A stretch of 64,000 bases of DNA from Ardenticatenaceae bacterium (GTDB lineage: Bacteria; Chloroflexota; Anaerolineae; Promineifilales; Promineifilaceae), in the NCBI GenBank assembly GCA_020634435.1, contig JACKBS010000008.1, forward strand, positions 124,001 to 188,000, in the 5' to 3' direction. The notes under the pieces were generated by a model that saw nothing but the letters and a program-made list of their open reading frames with translations, searched no databases and was not told the origin of the DNA. The translations under genes and the position numbers were made by a program. The first letter of the stretch is position 1. Each line of letters opens with the position of its first letter. Shown piece after piece: positions 50,137 to 58,549 of the stretch.

Positions 50137-50152
50137 TTCAACCATCATTGAA
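50137..50152. promoter_or_regulatory. ArsR-type operator 1
   Basis: TTCAA-N6-TTGAA palindrome (TTCAACCATCATTGAA), 17 bases upstream of the thioredoxin start, the half-site arrangement bound by ArsR/SmtB repressors. Confidence 0.65.
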
Positions 50153-50233
50153 ATAATGTGCTGAAACTATACGCTTGGGTGAGAAACGGCCGTAGTGATC
50201 TTCGTCACCCGAATCCAATGACGCCCGTCATAT

Positions 50234-50249
50234 TTCAACACTCATTGAA
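50234..50249. promoter_or_regulatory. ArsR-type operator 2
   Basis: TTCAACACTCATTGAA, the same TTCAA-N6-TTGAA and the same flanking ATAAT as operator 1, 97 bases away. The conserved six-base centre (CAxTCA-like) argues for common origin or selection. Confidence 0.6.
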
Positions 50250-50257
50250 ATAATAGA

Positions 50258-50292
50258 TTAAGAAAACAGCCCGCCAACGCTGGCGAGCTGTT
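50258..50292 (-). terminator. Probable nrdJ terminator, displaced by the insertion sequence
   Basis: Minus strand: AACAGCTCGCCA with TGGCGGGCTGTT (50281-50292 and 50265-50276), loop GCGT, then TTCTTAAT. In the direction of nrdJ it is the first stem beyond the IS element. The IS therefore lies between nrdJ and this stem. Confidence 0.55.
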
Positions 50293-50312
50293 TCCACAGG
50301 TAATTACAAAAT

Positions 50313-51350
50313 GGCTCAATATGGGATTCAAGGAGCTACCAGAATCTCAACAAGGGCAGGCAAAAGCGCTTTGCCTCGTTTGCGAACATTATGGACAAAC
50401 TCGAAGAATCCCAGATAAATTGGTAACTTTTTCCTGTGAAATGCCACGATGCGGACGCAGCCATGACCTTAACAAAGACCAAAATCCCTCAATCGTGTTG
50501 GTATGGACTTCATGAAAACCATCGCCATCTTCGTCGCGAGCATATTCACCGTGAGAATGGTTGACGGTTTGATGCCCATAGCCCCATTCGGTCAACCGAT
50601 TGTAAATGTTGTATTCGTCAGTAAAGACTTTGCTACCGACCGTAACTACTTTTTGAATGATAGGCTTGATACTGTCTTGTTGCACATTGGCTAACATGTT
50701 GATGATCACCTCACCATTGCGCTGTATAAGTCCTAAAATAGGTGGCTTTTCTTTTTGGCCAAAGTGCCACGCCCTCGACTTCCTTTGAGCCGATTACGGC
50801 GACCCTTTCGACCTTTGGCGGCCACCGCCTGTGGATGCCCTTTATGACCGGCAACGACATACACTTCATCGAATTCGACTTCGCCACTCAGGGTGACTTC
50901 TTTTTTTTCTCAACAATGCCTGAACGCAATTGTGTGGTCATTTGTTGGACATCATCCTTGTTAAGACCTAATTCGGCCGCGATTTGTCTGTTTGATAGAT
51001 TGAGACCCATCAAATACAGACACAGCATCCAGACGCGCAGGGGTTGATGATGCCCCGCGAAGATGGTGTTGGTCAAATCATCGAATTGTTTGTCACACGC
51101 TTTGCATATGTAGCGTTGCCGATGTTTAGAACTGCTATGGAACCCGCGTTTCTTGACCCAGAAGTGGTCACAATGAGCACAACGCACCCCACTGGGCCAG
51201 CGCAGGTTGCGCACCATTTCATAGCATTTCGCCTCATCGATCAAGTTCAGAATGTTTAGCATGGGCAGACCATCCTTGGATTTTGGTCTATGCTAAAGTG
51301 TATTTTTATTTTTTCAACTTGGCTCTGATCCTTGGAATCCATCAAGAGCC
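50313..51350. mobile_element. IS1595-family (ISXO2-like) insertion sequence
   Basis: 1038 bases. Terminal inverted repeats: GGCTCAATATGGGATTCAAG at 50313-50332 against the reverse complement of 51331-51350 (GGCTCTTGATGGATTCCAAG), matching at most positions. The 8-base target duplication TACAAAAT is perfect at 50305-50312 and 51351-51358, the length expected for IS1595. One transposase frame on the minus strand, broken at three A-runs. The perfect duplication points to a recent insertion. Confidence 0.92.
50328..51262 (-). pseudogene. IS1595-family transposase, frame broken at three A-tracts
   Basis: Reconstructed length about 311 residues. Zinc ribbon (VRCAHC...YICKAC) and helix-turn-helix region from 51262; DDE domain pieces GEVEFDEVYVVAGHKGH, VFTDEYNIYNRL and FHEVHTNTIEGFWSLLR; C-terminal end PIYLGFFEFVHNVRKRGKAL ending at 50328 inside the IR. 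The frame shifts at A8 (50901-50908; one A short), at AAAAAGAAAAG (about 50744-50755; one A short) and at GAAAAAG (about 50429-50435; one A extra). All three lie in runs of A, so decay or base-calling error are both possible. A programmed -1 shift would explain at most the first. Confidence 0.82.
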
Positions 51351-51380
51351 TACAAAATTACCCAATGACTCAATTACTTT

Positions 51381-53699
51381 TTAGATGTCGCAGTTACCCG
51401 ACATACAAGCTAGTTCTTGTGCGGCCGTTGTCAGATCTTCTTCCTCATACCGGTAAATCTTGGAGAAGTCGATGTCCGGGAATTTGTCGGCGAGCTGCTC
51501 GTACTCTTCCTGCGCGATTTCGATGTACGGCATCTGGTCGTACTGGGCATCAAAGGCGGGCAAGAAGGCCATGCCGCCAATCTTGTCCTGATGCTCCCAA
51601 ATCCAGCGAATGATGTCCAGCACCTCATGGTCGCGGTAAGTGATGGTGACGCTGGGATTATGCTCGGTGTAATGCGTCTTGTTTTGTAGCCAAAATTCAC
51701 ACTGCGTCAGGGCAGGGCGGTCGTTGCGGGTGATGGCGCCTTCGGGTGATTTGACCGGGAAGTGCACGACCCAGGTTTTGGCGTTGTCGCGCGTCTGGCC
51801 ATTTTCCGGGTCCATCGGCGCACCGGCGTCTTGCAGCACCTTGAAGACGGGGCTGTGCGAGCCAACGCGTACGTTGCGAATGTAGTACGGCGCCCACCGC
51901 GCGTGCAGGCCAGAGGAGGAGTTCACCAATTGTGAAGAGTTCCCGGATGGCTTGACGCAAGTAACCGAAGCGGATTGGTTGATACCCAACCGGGCAGCGT
52001 ACTCTTTGTTGGTGTCCACGGCAATCTTCTGCAATTTTTCCTGAATTTCCGGGTCTTGCGCAGCGGTGCTGTCCATCTGGCCGTTTAAATCCACGCCGAG
52101 CAGCCGTTCTTCGATGCTGTTGTGCTGCCACTGCGGCCGTAAACCGGGGAAGTGCGTCGCCATCGACTGAATGGTGCCAATGATAGCCGCCAGTTCCACC
52201 TTGTCCCTGAGCGTTTCATAGGTGTCGTCAGCACGAGCAATGGCGCTGGTGAGATTGCAGAATTGATACGGCCGTAAATAAATCTCGCCGCACGGATTGG
52301 TGCCAAACTCGGCGGCTTTACGACGGGCCGGTTTGTTCTCGATAGCGGCTTTGCGGTTGAAGATGCCCGGCTCGCCTCGTTCCGATTCCACCATGTCCAG
52401 CACAAAGCGGGTAATTTCTGCCTGGCTTAGCTCACGCGAGGGCCACACGGCCGAATTGTTGGCATTCCAGCGCTGGCTGTTAGCCCGCCAGAAATCGCCG
52501 TCCTTGCAGTGGCGCATTTCCAAATCGTCGTAATCAAACAGGGAGATCATCGCCGTGCGGCGTACACCGCCAGAAACGGCCGCATCACCTACGGCACACA
52601 TGATGTCATGCGCATCTAACGGCCGTAAAAAGCCACCTTGCCGCGACAAAATGCGCGAACGGGCAAAGTCCAGCATCTGGCGCAGCGGTTCTGGCCCGGA
52701 GGCCCGGCCACCCTTCACCCGCAGCGGCGAGCCGATGGGACGCACCTCCGAATAATCAAATTTTACATCTTCGCCATTGAACCATGCCGTCAGGCCAATG
52801 CGCACGGCATCAGCCCAGCCTTCAGACGAGTCGCCAACCACGTGTATGTCGGCGGCTTTACCGCTTTGCCGGGCAATGCGCGGGAATTGCTCCACGTACT
52901 GTCGCTCCACAGAAAAGCCTACCCCGCAGCCGCTCATCGAGATGACCAGCGCTTCCACAAACGAATCAATGCTGTCTACGGGCATGTAGGAGCAGTTGTA
53001 GATGGCGATGTTGTTGCGCCGGGCCGCTGGGCCAGCCATCGCCAGCAAACGCATGGAGGGCATCACTTTCATTTGCAAAATGCCTTGGCGCACGCGTTCG
53101 TACGTTTCGGCAGGCAGGCGGTCTTCGGACAGCTCTTTGAGGTAATCCACAGCCCGGTTAACCGTTTCCACCCATGTCTCGCGACGGCCGAGATCGTAGT
53201 TGAAGCGGGAATATTTGTCGTAGAACTGGAACTTTTGCAGTTGGGTGGGGAAGTACGGGTCTGACTCAGCAAAAGCGTCGCGCACGGTATCCGGCACGGG
53301 GCGCTTGGTACGCATTTTGGCATGTTCGGCACGGTACAGAATGTAATGTTTGGCGGCTTCGTATTCGCCCGCGGCTTGCAGCACCATTTCCACGATGTCC
53401 TGCACGCCTTCTACGGTGGGCAGGTCATACTTGGCAGCCACCACGTTTACCACCTGAATGGTAATGTCGTGTACAGGCGTTTTGGGTTCGATGTCTAAGG
53501 TCGTGAAGCAGCGCTCAAGGGCATTTTCAATGCGATCCATCTCAAAAGGCACGATACGGCCGTCTCGTTTCACAATACTTTGCGGCACCGCTACCTTGAA
53601 ATAAATGCTGCTTTCATTTAAGGGTTTAGTATTCCCATTTTTCCCATTGCTACCATTTTTGGTTTGGCTCCCCACCTGCAATGTGTTGTCCACTGTCAT
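51381..53699 (-). CDS. nrdJ: Adenosylcobalamin-dependent ribonucleoside-triphosphate reductase, RTPR type
   Basis: 772 residues. N-terminal ATP-cone (about 40-128) for allosteric control, then the class II reductase barrel. Redox/active-site Cys: Cys236 in IYNCSYMP, the thiyl Cys470 in NPCGEI and its partner Cys481 (PYQFC), spaced 11 apart as in the Lactobacillus leichmannii enzyme (C408/C419). The C-terminal Cys765-x4-Cys770 (CMSGNCDI) relays electrons. Converts ribonucleotides to deoxyribonucleotides without oxygen using vitamin B12. Gene start ATG follows GAGGAGG. The regulator nrdR lies just upstream on the same strand. Its stop is 31 bases from the IS element. Confidence 0.95.
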   Translation of the reverse strand: MTVDNTLQVGSQTKNGSNGKNGNTKPLNESSIYFKVAVPQSIVKRDGRIVPFEMDRIENALERCFTTLDIEPKTPVHDITIQVVNVVAAKYDLPTVEGVQDIVEMVLQAAGEYEAAKHYILYRAEHAKMRTKRPVPDTVRDAFAESDPYFPTQLQKFQFYDKYSRFNYDLGRRETWVETVNRAVDYLKELSEDRLPAETYERVRQGILQMKVMPSMRLLAMAGPAARRNNIAIYNCSYMPVDSIDSFVEALVISMSGCGVGFSVERQYVEQFPRIARQSGKAADIHVVGDSSEGWADAVRIGLTAWFNGEDVKFDYSEVRPIGSPLRVKGGRASGPEPLRQMLDFARSRILSRQGGFLRPLDAHDIMCAVGDAAVSGGVRRTAMISLFDYDDLEMRHCKDGDFWRANSQRWNANNSAVWPSRELSQAEITRFVLDMVESERGEPGIFNRKAAIENKPARRKAAEFGTNPCGEIYLRPYQFCNLTSAIARADDTYETLRDKVELAAIIGTIQSMATHFPGLRPQWQHNSIEERLLGVDLNGQMDSTAAQDPEIQEKLQKIAVDTNKEYAARLGINQSASVTCVKPSGNSSQLVNSSSGLHARWAPYYIRNVRVGSHSPVFKVLQDAGAPMDPENGQTRDNAKTWVVHFPVKSPEGAITRNDRPALTQCEFWLQNKTHYTEHNPSVTITYRDHEVLDIIRWIWEHQDKIGGMAFLPAFDAQYDQMPYIEIAQEEYEQLADKFPDIDFSKIYRYEEEDLTTAAQELACMSGNCDI

Positions 53700-53755
53700 C
53701 CAGACCTCCTCGTTGACTTCTGTAAAAATATAGATACCATTACAAATGGAGACGA

Positions 53756-53881
53756 CATGGAGGATAGGCTTTCACCTATCCCCCATTTTGTCTAAAAGAT
53801 GCACCCCTCATTTTGTAACAGATCAGATTTCCCGGCCAAGGTTAACTCTGAACCGTTACACCCAAAGGAAGGTGCATCTTT
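53756..53881. promoter_or_regulatory. Structured leader between the YjzC-like gene and nrdJ
   Basis: Two stems precede nrdJ: GGAGGATAGG with CCTATCCCCC (53759-53784, one mismatch), and a long-range pair AAAAGATGCACC (53793-53804) with GGTGCATCTTTT (53870-53881) enclosing about 65 bases. The latter ends next to the small gene's stop and could be its terminator or part of a leader. It does not show the cobalamin riboswitch box, so I do not call one. Confidence 0.45.
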
Positions 53882-54063
53882 TATTTTTTCACAGGGCCAA
53901 CTCTTTCCCAACGACGGTTTGGCTTCTGAGTAGGTGGCAACGGTGAATCACCAGCTTCCATTGTAACGTCACGAGGTTTGCTAACTGCACCACCTTTGGG
54001 GCCTACTTCTCTGTACTCACCAGTTTTTTGAGGTTTTTCTCCTGGTTTTTGTAATTTAGACAT
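53881..54063 (-). CDS. YjzC-like small basic protein
   Basis: 60 residues. The pattern KPGEKPQKTGEYREVGPKGG, then EAGDSPLPPTQKPNRRWERV, matches a small protein family of unknown function typified by Bacillus YjzC and found in many phyla. Start ATG at 54063 has AAGGAG seven bases upstream. Soluble, no Cys, rich in Pro, Gly and Lys. It sits between nrdR and nrdJ, but whether this reflects function is unknown. Confidence 0.75.
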   Translation of the reverse strand: MSKLQKPGEKPQKTGEYREVGPKGGAVSKPRDVTMEAGDSPLPPTQKPNRRWERVGPVKK

Positions 54064-54234
54064 TTTAGTCTCCTTGGCTTTCGCCGATAAAAATAATATT
54101 TTGAAAATACAACACTCAATATCAGGAAATAGGCATTCACCTCCTTACTACAAAACTATTGGTGGTTTGGGCAAAAGAATGAGAAATAGTGTGCTTTACC
54201 GTGGTTCTAATGCTTCCCCCAACCCAAATACGGT

Positions 54235-54687
54235 CTAGCGGCTTTCAAGCAGGCGATCAATCTCCTTGCGTATCGACTCCAGATCGTCAAAACCCAAATA
54301 GACCGTGGCATAGCGAATGTACGCCACCTCGTCCAAATCCTTGAGCTTTTTGATGACCAGATCGCCTGCCATGTGGCTGGAAACTTCTGCCTTGCCCGAC
54401 TGTTGCAGTTCGGCTTCTACTTCGCCCGCGATGCGCTCAATGTCGGCGGCGGCAACCGGCCGCTTGGCACAGGCCACCTTGATGCCCCCCATGAGCTTTT
54501 CCCGCGAAAACTCTTCGCGGGTGCCGTCTTGCTTCACCAGCATCGGCGTCGCCAGGATGGGGCGTTCGTAGGAACTGAAGCGCTCACCGCACTTATCGCA
54601 CACGCGTCGCCGCCGGGTGCCGCCACGAGCGTCGTGGCTGGTGTCGATGACGCGCGTTTTTTCATTATCACAGTAAGGACATTTCAC
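54235..54687 (-). CDS. nrdR: Transcriptional repressor NrdR
   Basis: 150 residues from the GTG at 54687 (GGGAGA upstream), giving the family N-terminus V/MKCPYCDNEKTRVIDT; the frame extends upstream without support. Zinc ribbon (CPYC and CDKCGERF) binds NrdR boxes, and the ATP-cone (about 45-135, RPILATPMLVKQDGTREEFS) senses ATP/dATP. NrdR represses ribonucleotide reductase genes when dATP is high. The target here is very likely nrdJ, 1 kb downstream on the same strand. I could not confidently locate NrdR boxes by eye. Confidence 0.95.
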   Translation of the reverse strand: MKCPYCDNEKTRVIDTSHDARGGTRRRRVCDKCGERFSSYERPILATPMLVKQDGTREEFSREKLMGGIKVACAKRPVAAADIERIAGEVEAELQQSGKAEVSSHMAGDLVIKKLKDLDEVAYIRYATVYLGFDDLESIRKEIDRLLESR

Positions 54688-54816
54688 CAGAGAAGTCTCC
54701 CTATAGACCGGAAAAACCAAATATGGGACTGTACCGTGTTTTTGTTGAGTTGCCGCCATATATGGGGGTAACTACTAAAAATCCCCCTAGATTTGGTACA
54801 AGTGGGAGGCATTATA

Positions 54817-54906
54817 GCATACGGCCGTATGCATGGCAACCCACCCGACAAAGACCAAACCTTAAAATATTAAACGGCCGTTAACCTGCTGTTAAACGGC
54901 CGTTTA
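54817..54906. repeat. Cluster of three ACGGCCGT palindromes in a gene-free stretch
   Basis: ACGGCCGT at 54821-54828 (within a 16-base perfect palindrome GCATACGGCCGTATGC, 54817-54832), 54874-54881, and 54896-54903 (within TAAACGGCCGTTTA). This is the densest non-coding example of the octamer that recurs through the whole window. Between nrdR and the transporter nothing else is recognised. Confidence 0.8.
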
Positions 54907-54983
54907 CGTGGAATTAGAACATCTGTGTGAGGTCGTTTTGGGCACGATTTGCGCCCATCTGATGTGAGAAAAAAGAGCCATTA

Positions 54984-55880
54984 TTAACGTAATGTTCCCA
55001 GCCAGATACCGCCAATCGTGGCCAGCACACAGCCAAACAGCGTTAACCAGGCCGCCCGCGAACCGGGTTGGGGTTCTTTGAGCCAGAAAATGCCCACCAG
55101 TGCATTCACCACCACCGACAACTGCGCAATGGTAAAGCCGCGCCCAGCCCCCAGTGCGGCAACCAACAGCAGCATACCGGAGTTGCCAATGCCCCAAATC
55201 ACCCCGCTGAGCAGCGTGCGCAGCGCATCGGACGGGCGATCCAGGCGCGGTGAGCGTCTGGCCACGGCGGTGAGCAAAATGCTGCCACTGAGCATGCCCA
55301 GCGCCAGCGGAAAGCCGCCAATCCACATAGACACATCCGCGTATTGAATGGGAATGAAATAGGTGCCCCACAAAACCCCTGCGCCAATAGCGCCCAAATA
55401 ACCCAATGCCGCCCCGCGCCGCACAATCGGTCCGCTGGACTTGCTGTTCTGGGAAAAAATAATCAGCAGCACCCCCGCAATGATGATTGCCAAAGAAGCC
55501 CCCAACACCAGCAGCGTGGTGCCTGACCGATTCGGAAATTCGTTGAACAGCAGTGCTCCCCAAAGCATACTGACGATGATGTTCAGCGGTGCCCAAATGC
55601 CAAAGGCTCGGGCAATCCCCAGCCGATCCGTAGCCACAAACGCACAAAGGCTGCTTGCGGCCCAGATGAGCCCACCGGCAAAAATAAGCCAAAAGCTGGT
55701 GGCGGACAGAGCGGCCAAGCTCCCGGCTGGTTGCCGCACAAGCACCAGCACGGCCAAAAGGAGATTGCCAAAAGTTACGTACAATGTTTTCACCTGTTGG
55801 TTGGGAAAGCGCACGTTTTGTGACGGGGCCAACCATGTTCCCCAACCAATGACAGGAATCAGGGCGTAAAAAAATTCCAT
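54984..55880 (-). CDS. GRP/EamA-like membrane transporter
   Basis: 298 residues from ATG 55880 (AAGGAG before it); 25 codons of open frame upstream lack support. Ten membrane segments in a two-times-five layout. MEFFYALIPVIGWGTWLAPS with the late repeat AGVLWGTYFIPIQYADV is characteristic of the glucose/ribose porter (GRP) part of the drug/metabolite transporter superfamily. Likely exchanges a sugar or small metabolite with protons; substrate unknown. It is separated from ftsZ by a strong terminator and so belongs to its own transcript. Confidence 0.82.
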   Translation of the reverse strand: MEFFYALIPVIGWGTWLAPSQNVRFPNQQVKTLYVTFGNLLLAVLVLVRQPAGSLAALSATSFWLIFAGGLIWAASSLCAFVATDRLGIARAFGIWAPLNIIVSMLWGALLFNEFPNRSGTTLLVLGASLAIIIAGVLLIIFSQNSKSSGPIVRRGAALGYLGAIGAGVLWGTYFIPIQYADVSMWIGGFPLALGMLSGSILLTAVARRSPRLDRPSDALRTLLSGVIWGIGNSGMLLLVAALGAGRGFTIAQLSVVVNALVGIFWLKEPQPGSRAAWLTLFGCVLATIGGIWLGTLR

Positions 55881-55916
55881 ACCGGTTCTCCTTAAGGAAT
55901 GAACAACCGCACAATT

Positions 55917-55953
55917 GAAAAAGCCCGCCAGAACAAATCTGCTCTGGCGGGCC
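55917..55953 (-). terminator. Terminator of the dcw transcript after ftsZ
   Basis: GCCCGCCAGA (55923-55932 on the plus strand) pairs perfectly with TCTGGCGGGC (55943-55952); on the minus strand it is followed by TTTTTC. It lies about 30 bases past the ftsZ stop. Confidence 0.88.
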
Positions 55954-55979
55954 AACTAGCTAGAGGGGTGGGATGCTGC

Positions 55980-57137
55980 TTACTCTTTTTTCTTGCGCAG
56001 GAAGGCTGGAATATCAATATCGCTTACGGGGAAAGACGGCCGTTCCATCCGTTCCACATGTTCTTCCCGCACCGGTGGGGCAGTGGGGCGGCTCACCGTC
56101 TGGCGCACCGGTTCCCGCTGCGGCAAACGACTTTCGGCGCGAGACATTTGCCGCATCATGGGCGCGCCATGCTCAAAACCCGTGGCAATCACCGTAATGC
56201 GAATTTCATCCGTCATCGACTCATCAATGACGGCACCAAAGATCATGTTCACGTCTGGGTGAGCCGTCTCACGGATGATCGCCGCTGCGTGGTTGATTTC
56301 GTACAGACTCAGGTTGTTGCCACCAGTGACGTTGAACAAAATGCCGCGCGCACCTGCGATAGTCACGTCCAGCAGCTTGCTGGCCAGCGCTGCCTCGGCG
56401 GCAATGCGTGCCCGGTCTTCGCCAGTGCCGTGGCCCACAGCCATCAGCGCCGCACCGCCCAACGACATGATTGTTTGCACGTCGGCAAAGTCCAGGTTAA
56501 TAAGGCCAGGTACGGTGATCAGTTCGCTGATGCCCTGGATGCCCTGGCGCAGCACATCGTCGGCCATTTTGAAGGAGTCCATGAGGGAAATGCGGCGATC
56601 GGCCGTTTCCAGCAAACGATCATTGGGAATCACGATCAGCGTGTCCACATGCTCTTTCAATTGCTCAATGCCGGTTTCGGCGGCGCGCATCCGCTGTGCG
56701 CCTTCAAAGCTAAACGGCTTGGTTACCACGCCAATCGTCAATGCCCCTTCTTCGCGGGCCACTTTGGCCACCAGTGGGCTAGCACCCGTGCCGGTGCCGC
56801 CGCCCATGCAGGCCGTCACAAACACCATGTCAGAGCCTTGCAGCAGCTCATGCAGCTCTTCCGTGGATTCCTCGGCCGATTTCAGGCCAACCTCTGGCTT
56901 GCCGCCGGAGCCCAGCCCGCGCGTTGTGCGCTCGCCAATGGCCACACGCTGCCGCGCCTGGCTGGCCATCAGCGCCTGCTGGTCCGTGTTGATGGCAATA
57001 AAATCGACGCCGGAGATATTCTCCGAAATCATGCGGTTGATGGCATTGTTACCGCCGCCCCCCACGCCAACCACGCGAATCAGTGCATTTCCTTCTGTTT
57101 CTGGCATTCTTTGTACTTTTGCAGTTTTTTGGTTCAT
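55980..57137 (-). CDS. ftsZ: Cell division GTPase FtsZ
   Basis: 385 residues from the ATG at 57137 (GAGGGGTAAAG upstream); a TTG five codons earlier is in frame. Tubulin homologue that forms the Z-ring. GTP-binding motifs RVVGVGGGGNNAINRM, the tubulin signature GGGTGTGAS and synergy loop NLDFADV with catalytic acids are all present. A linker (about 325-370) is Arg/Pro-rich, and the conserved C-terminal peptide SDIDIPAFLRKKKE binds FtsA. Last gene of the dcw transcript. MinC encoded at 8.8 kb is its inhibitor. Confidence 0.97.
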   Translation of the reverse strand: MNQKTAKVQRMPETEGNALIRVVGVGGGGNNAINRMISENISGVDFIAINTDQQALMASQARQRVAIGERTTRGLGSGGKPEVGLKSAEESTEELHELLQGSDMVFVTACMGGGTGTGASPLVAKVAREEGALTIGVVTKPFSFEGAQRMRAAETGIEQLKEHVDTLIVIPNDRLLETADRRISLMDSFKMADDVLRQGIQGISELITVPGLINLDFADVQTIMSLGGAALMAVGHGTGEDRARIAAEAALASKLLDVTIAGARGILFNVTGGNNLSLYEINHAAAIIRETAHPDVNMIFGAVIDESMTDEIRITVIATGFEHGAPMMRQMSRAESRLPQREPVRQTVSRPTAPPVREEHVERMERPSFPVSDIDIPAFLRKKKE

Positions 57138-57164
57138 ATCTTTACCCCTCAATACATTACATTT

Positions 57165-57233
57165 GGAGACTGGAGATTAGAGATTGGAGATTAAAAGCGA
57201 CCACCAAATCTCCAATCTCCAGTCTCTAATCTC
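57165..57233. repeat. GGAGATT-type hairpin between ftsA and ftsZ
   Basis: Left arm of GGAGACTGGAGATTAGAGAT words (57165-57192), right arm AAATCTCCAATCTCC and complements (57206-57233), loop about 13 bases. Same family as the hairpin in the next gap and the one inside the CCA-adding enzyme. Confidence 0.82.
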
Positions 57234-57234
57234 A

Positions 57235-58449
57235 TTAACCTGGTAAAAGTGCCTTCAAAATAGACCCCATCTTCCGGCCCCATTCCTTGTTGTGGGCGCG
57301 GGGCTGGTAAATCTGGTTGTCGCTCATTGCCCAATGCAGCAGGCCAACGCTGGTGGCGTAAGCGGGCGAATGCAGTCGGTCCACCATGCCTACCAGGTTT
57401 TGCGGCTGAGCCACGCGGGCCGGCACGTTGAGCACCCGTTCCGCCACTTCGGTAATGCCGCGCAGCTGGGAGCTGCCCCCGGTGAGCACAATGCCGGCGG
57501 GCAGCAGACCGTCATAGCCGGAGCGCTGCACGTCTTCCAAAATGTGCTGGAAAATTTCTTCCACGCGGGCCTCAATGACGTACGCCAAATCTTGCCGCCC
57601 AACCTGAATCTTCTCGCCGCCAAACGGCTCTACGGTGAAGACGGTATTGGCGTCAATCTTGTCGGGACGGCAGTCGCCGTATTGAATTTTGACCTGCTCA
57701 GCCACTTCATACGGGGCGCGCAGGCCGATGGCGATGTCGTTGCTGACGTGGTAGCCGCCAATCGGAATGACGTGTGTGTGCCACACTTTGCCCTGCATGT
57801 AGAGGGCAATGTCGGTGGTGCCGCCGCCGATGTCGGCCACGATGACGCCCATCTCCCGTTCATTGGGGTCCAACACTGCTTCGCCGGAGGCCAGGGCATT
57901 CAGCACAAATTCGCTGCTGTTGATGCCCACGGCACTGGCGCAGCTGGTGAGATTTTGCAGGGCAGGGCGGGCAGCGGTGACGATGTGGGTTTCCACTTCC
58001 AGACGAAAGCCATGCATGCCAATGGGATTGCGCACGCCGTCATGCTCATCGATGGTGTAGTTGCGCGGGATGAGATGCACAATTTGGCGGTTGGGCGGCA
58101 CGGGAATGGCCTGGGCCACATCCAAAGCGCGTTCGATGTCGCTGACGCCAACGCCGGCATCATTCCGGCCAATGGCTACGATGCCCTTGTTGTTGGTGGA
58201 GCTGATGTGCTCGCCCGCCATGCTCACAATCGCCTGAGAGAGATCGTAGCCGGAGGTTTGCTCTGCTTGCTCCACAGCCTGCGCCAGGGCGAGTGACGCC
58301 TCGCTGACGTCAATCACCATGCCTTTGCGCATGCCGCGCGCCGGAGCCAAGCCCAGGCCAATGATTTGCAGGCGACCTTCGCGTACCTCACCAACCAGAG
58401 CACACACTTTGGTTGTGCCAATGTCTAGTCCAAAAATTATGTCTGCCAT
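57235..58449 (-). CDS. ftsA: Cell division protein FtsA
   Basis: 404 residues. Actin-like ATPase that tethers FtsZ to the membrane. N-terminal IIFGLDIGTTKVCALVGEV phosphate-1 motif, the SHS2/1C subdomain (about 85-165), phosphate-2 VIVADIGGGTTDIALY and adenosine motif PAGIVLTGGSSQLRG. The C-terminal amphipathic membrane-targeting helix GRKMGSILKALLPG is complete. Precedes ftsZ in the usual order, with a hairpin repeat in the 97-base gap. Confidence 0.96.
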   Translation of the reverse strand: MADIIFGLDIGTTKVCALVGEVREGRLQIIGLGLAPARGMRKGMVIDVSEASLALAQAVEQAEQTSGYDLSQAIVSMAGEHISSTNNKGIVAIGRNDAGVGVSDIERALDVAQAIPVPPNRQIVHLIPRNYTIDEHDGVRNPIGMHGFRLEVETHIVTAARPALQNLTSCASAVGINSSEFVLNALASGEAVLDPNEREMGVIVADIGGGTTDIALYMQGKVWHTHVIPIGGYHVSNDIAIGLRAPYEVAEQVKIQYGDCRPDKIDANTVFTVEPFGGEKIQVGRQDLAYVIEARVEEIFQHILEDVQRSGYDGLLPAGIVLTGGSSQLRGITEVAERVLNVPARVAQPQNLVGMVDRLHSPAYATSVGLLHWAMSDNQIYQPRAHNKEWGRKMGSILKALLPG

Positions 58450-58467
58450 GTGCCAATACCCTCTTTG

Positions 58468-58546
58468 TGGAGATTGGTTGAGTGGAGATTGGAGATTGTT
58501 GTGCGACCAACGTGTTAAATCTCCAGTCTCTGATCTCTAATCTCCT
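58468..58546. repeat. GGAGATT-type hairpin between ftsQ and ftsA
   Basis: Left arm 58468-58498 and right arm 58517-58545 with the same GGAGATTGG/CCAATCTCC-family words as at 57.2 kb and 29.2 kb. It fills almost the whole 100-base gap. Confidence 0.8.
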
Positions 58547-58549
58547 GTT

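Noticed and set aside
50901..50908. A8 in the IS1595 transposase as a programmed -1 frameshift site
   Set aside because: A AAA AAG-type slippage could explain this junction, but two more A-run shifts downstream, one of opposite sign, make a programmed mechanism for the protein unlikely.
53700..53881. Cobalamin riboswitch upstream of nrdJ
   Set aside because: The leader has two stems, but I do not see the conserved B12-box or the multi-branched layout.
54904..55914. 336-codon minus-strand frame overlapping the GRP transporter
   Set aside because: Same strand, other frame. The transporter frame has ten membrane segments, a good start site and family motifs; this one has none and is Ala/Gly/His/Cys-rich noise.
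55899..57194. Long open frame (431 codons) on the plus strand opposite ftsZ
   Set aside because: It lies wholly antisense to a clear FtsZ gene, has no ribosome-binding site or family pattern, and its His/Arg-rich translation is the mirror of FtsZ codon usage.
57292..58296. 334-codon frame antisense to ftsA
   Set aside because: Mirror frame of ftsA with no motif of its own.
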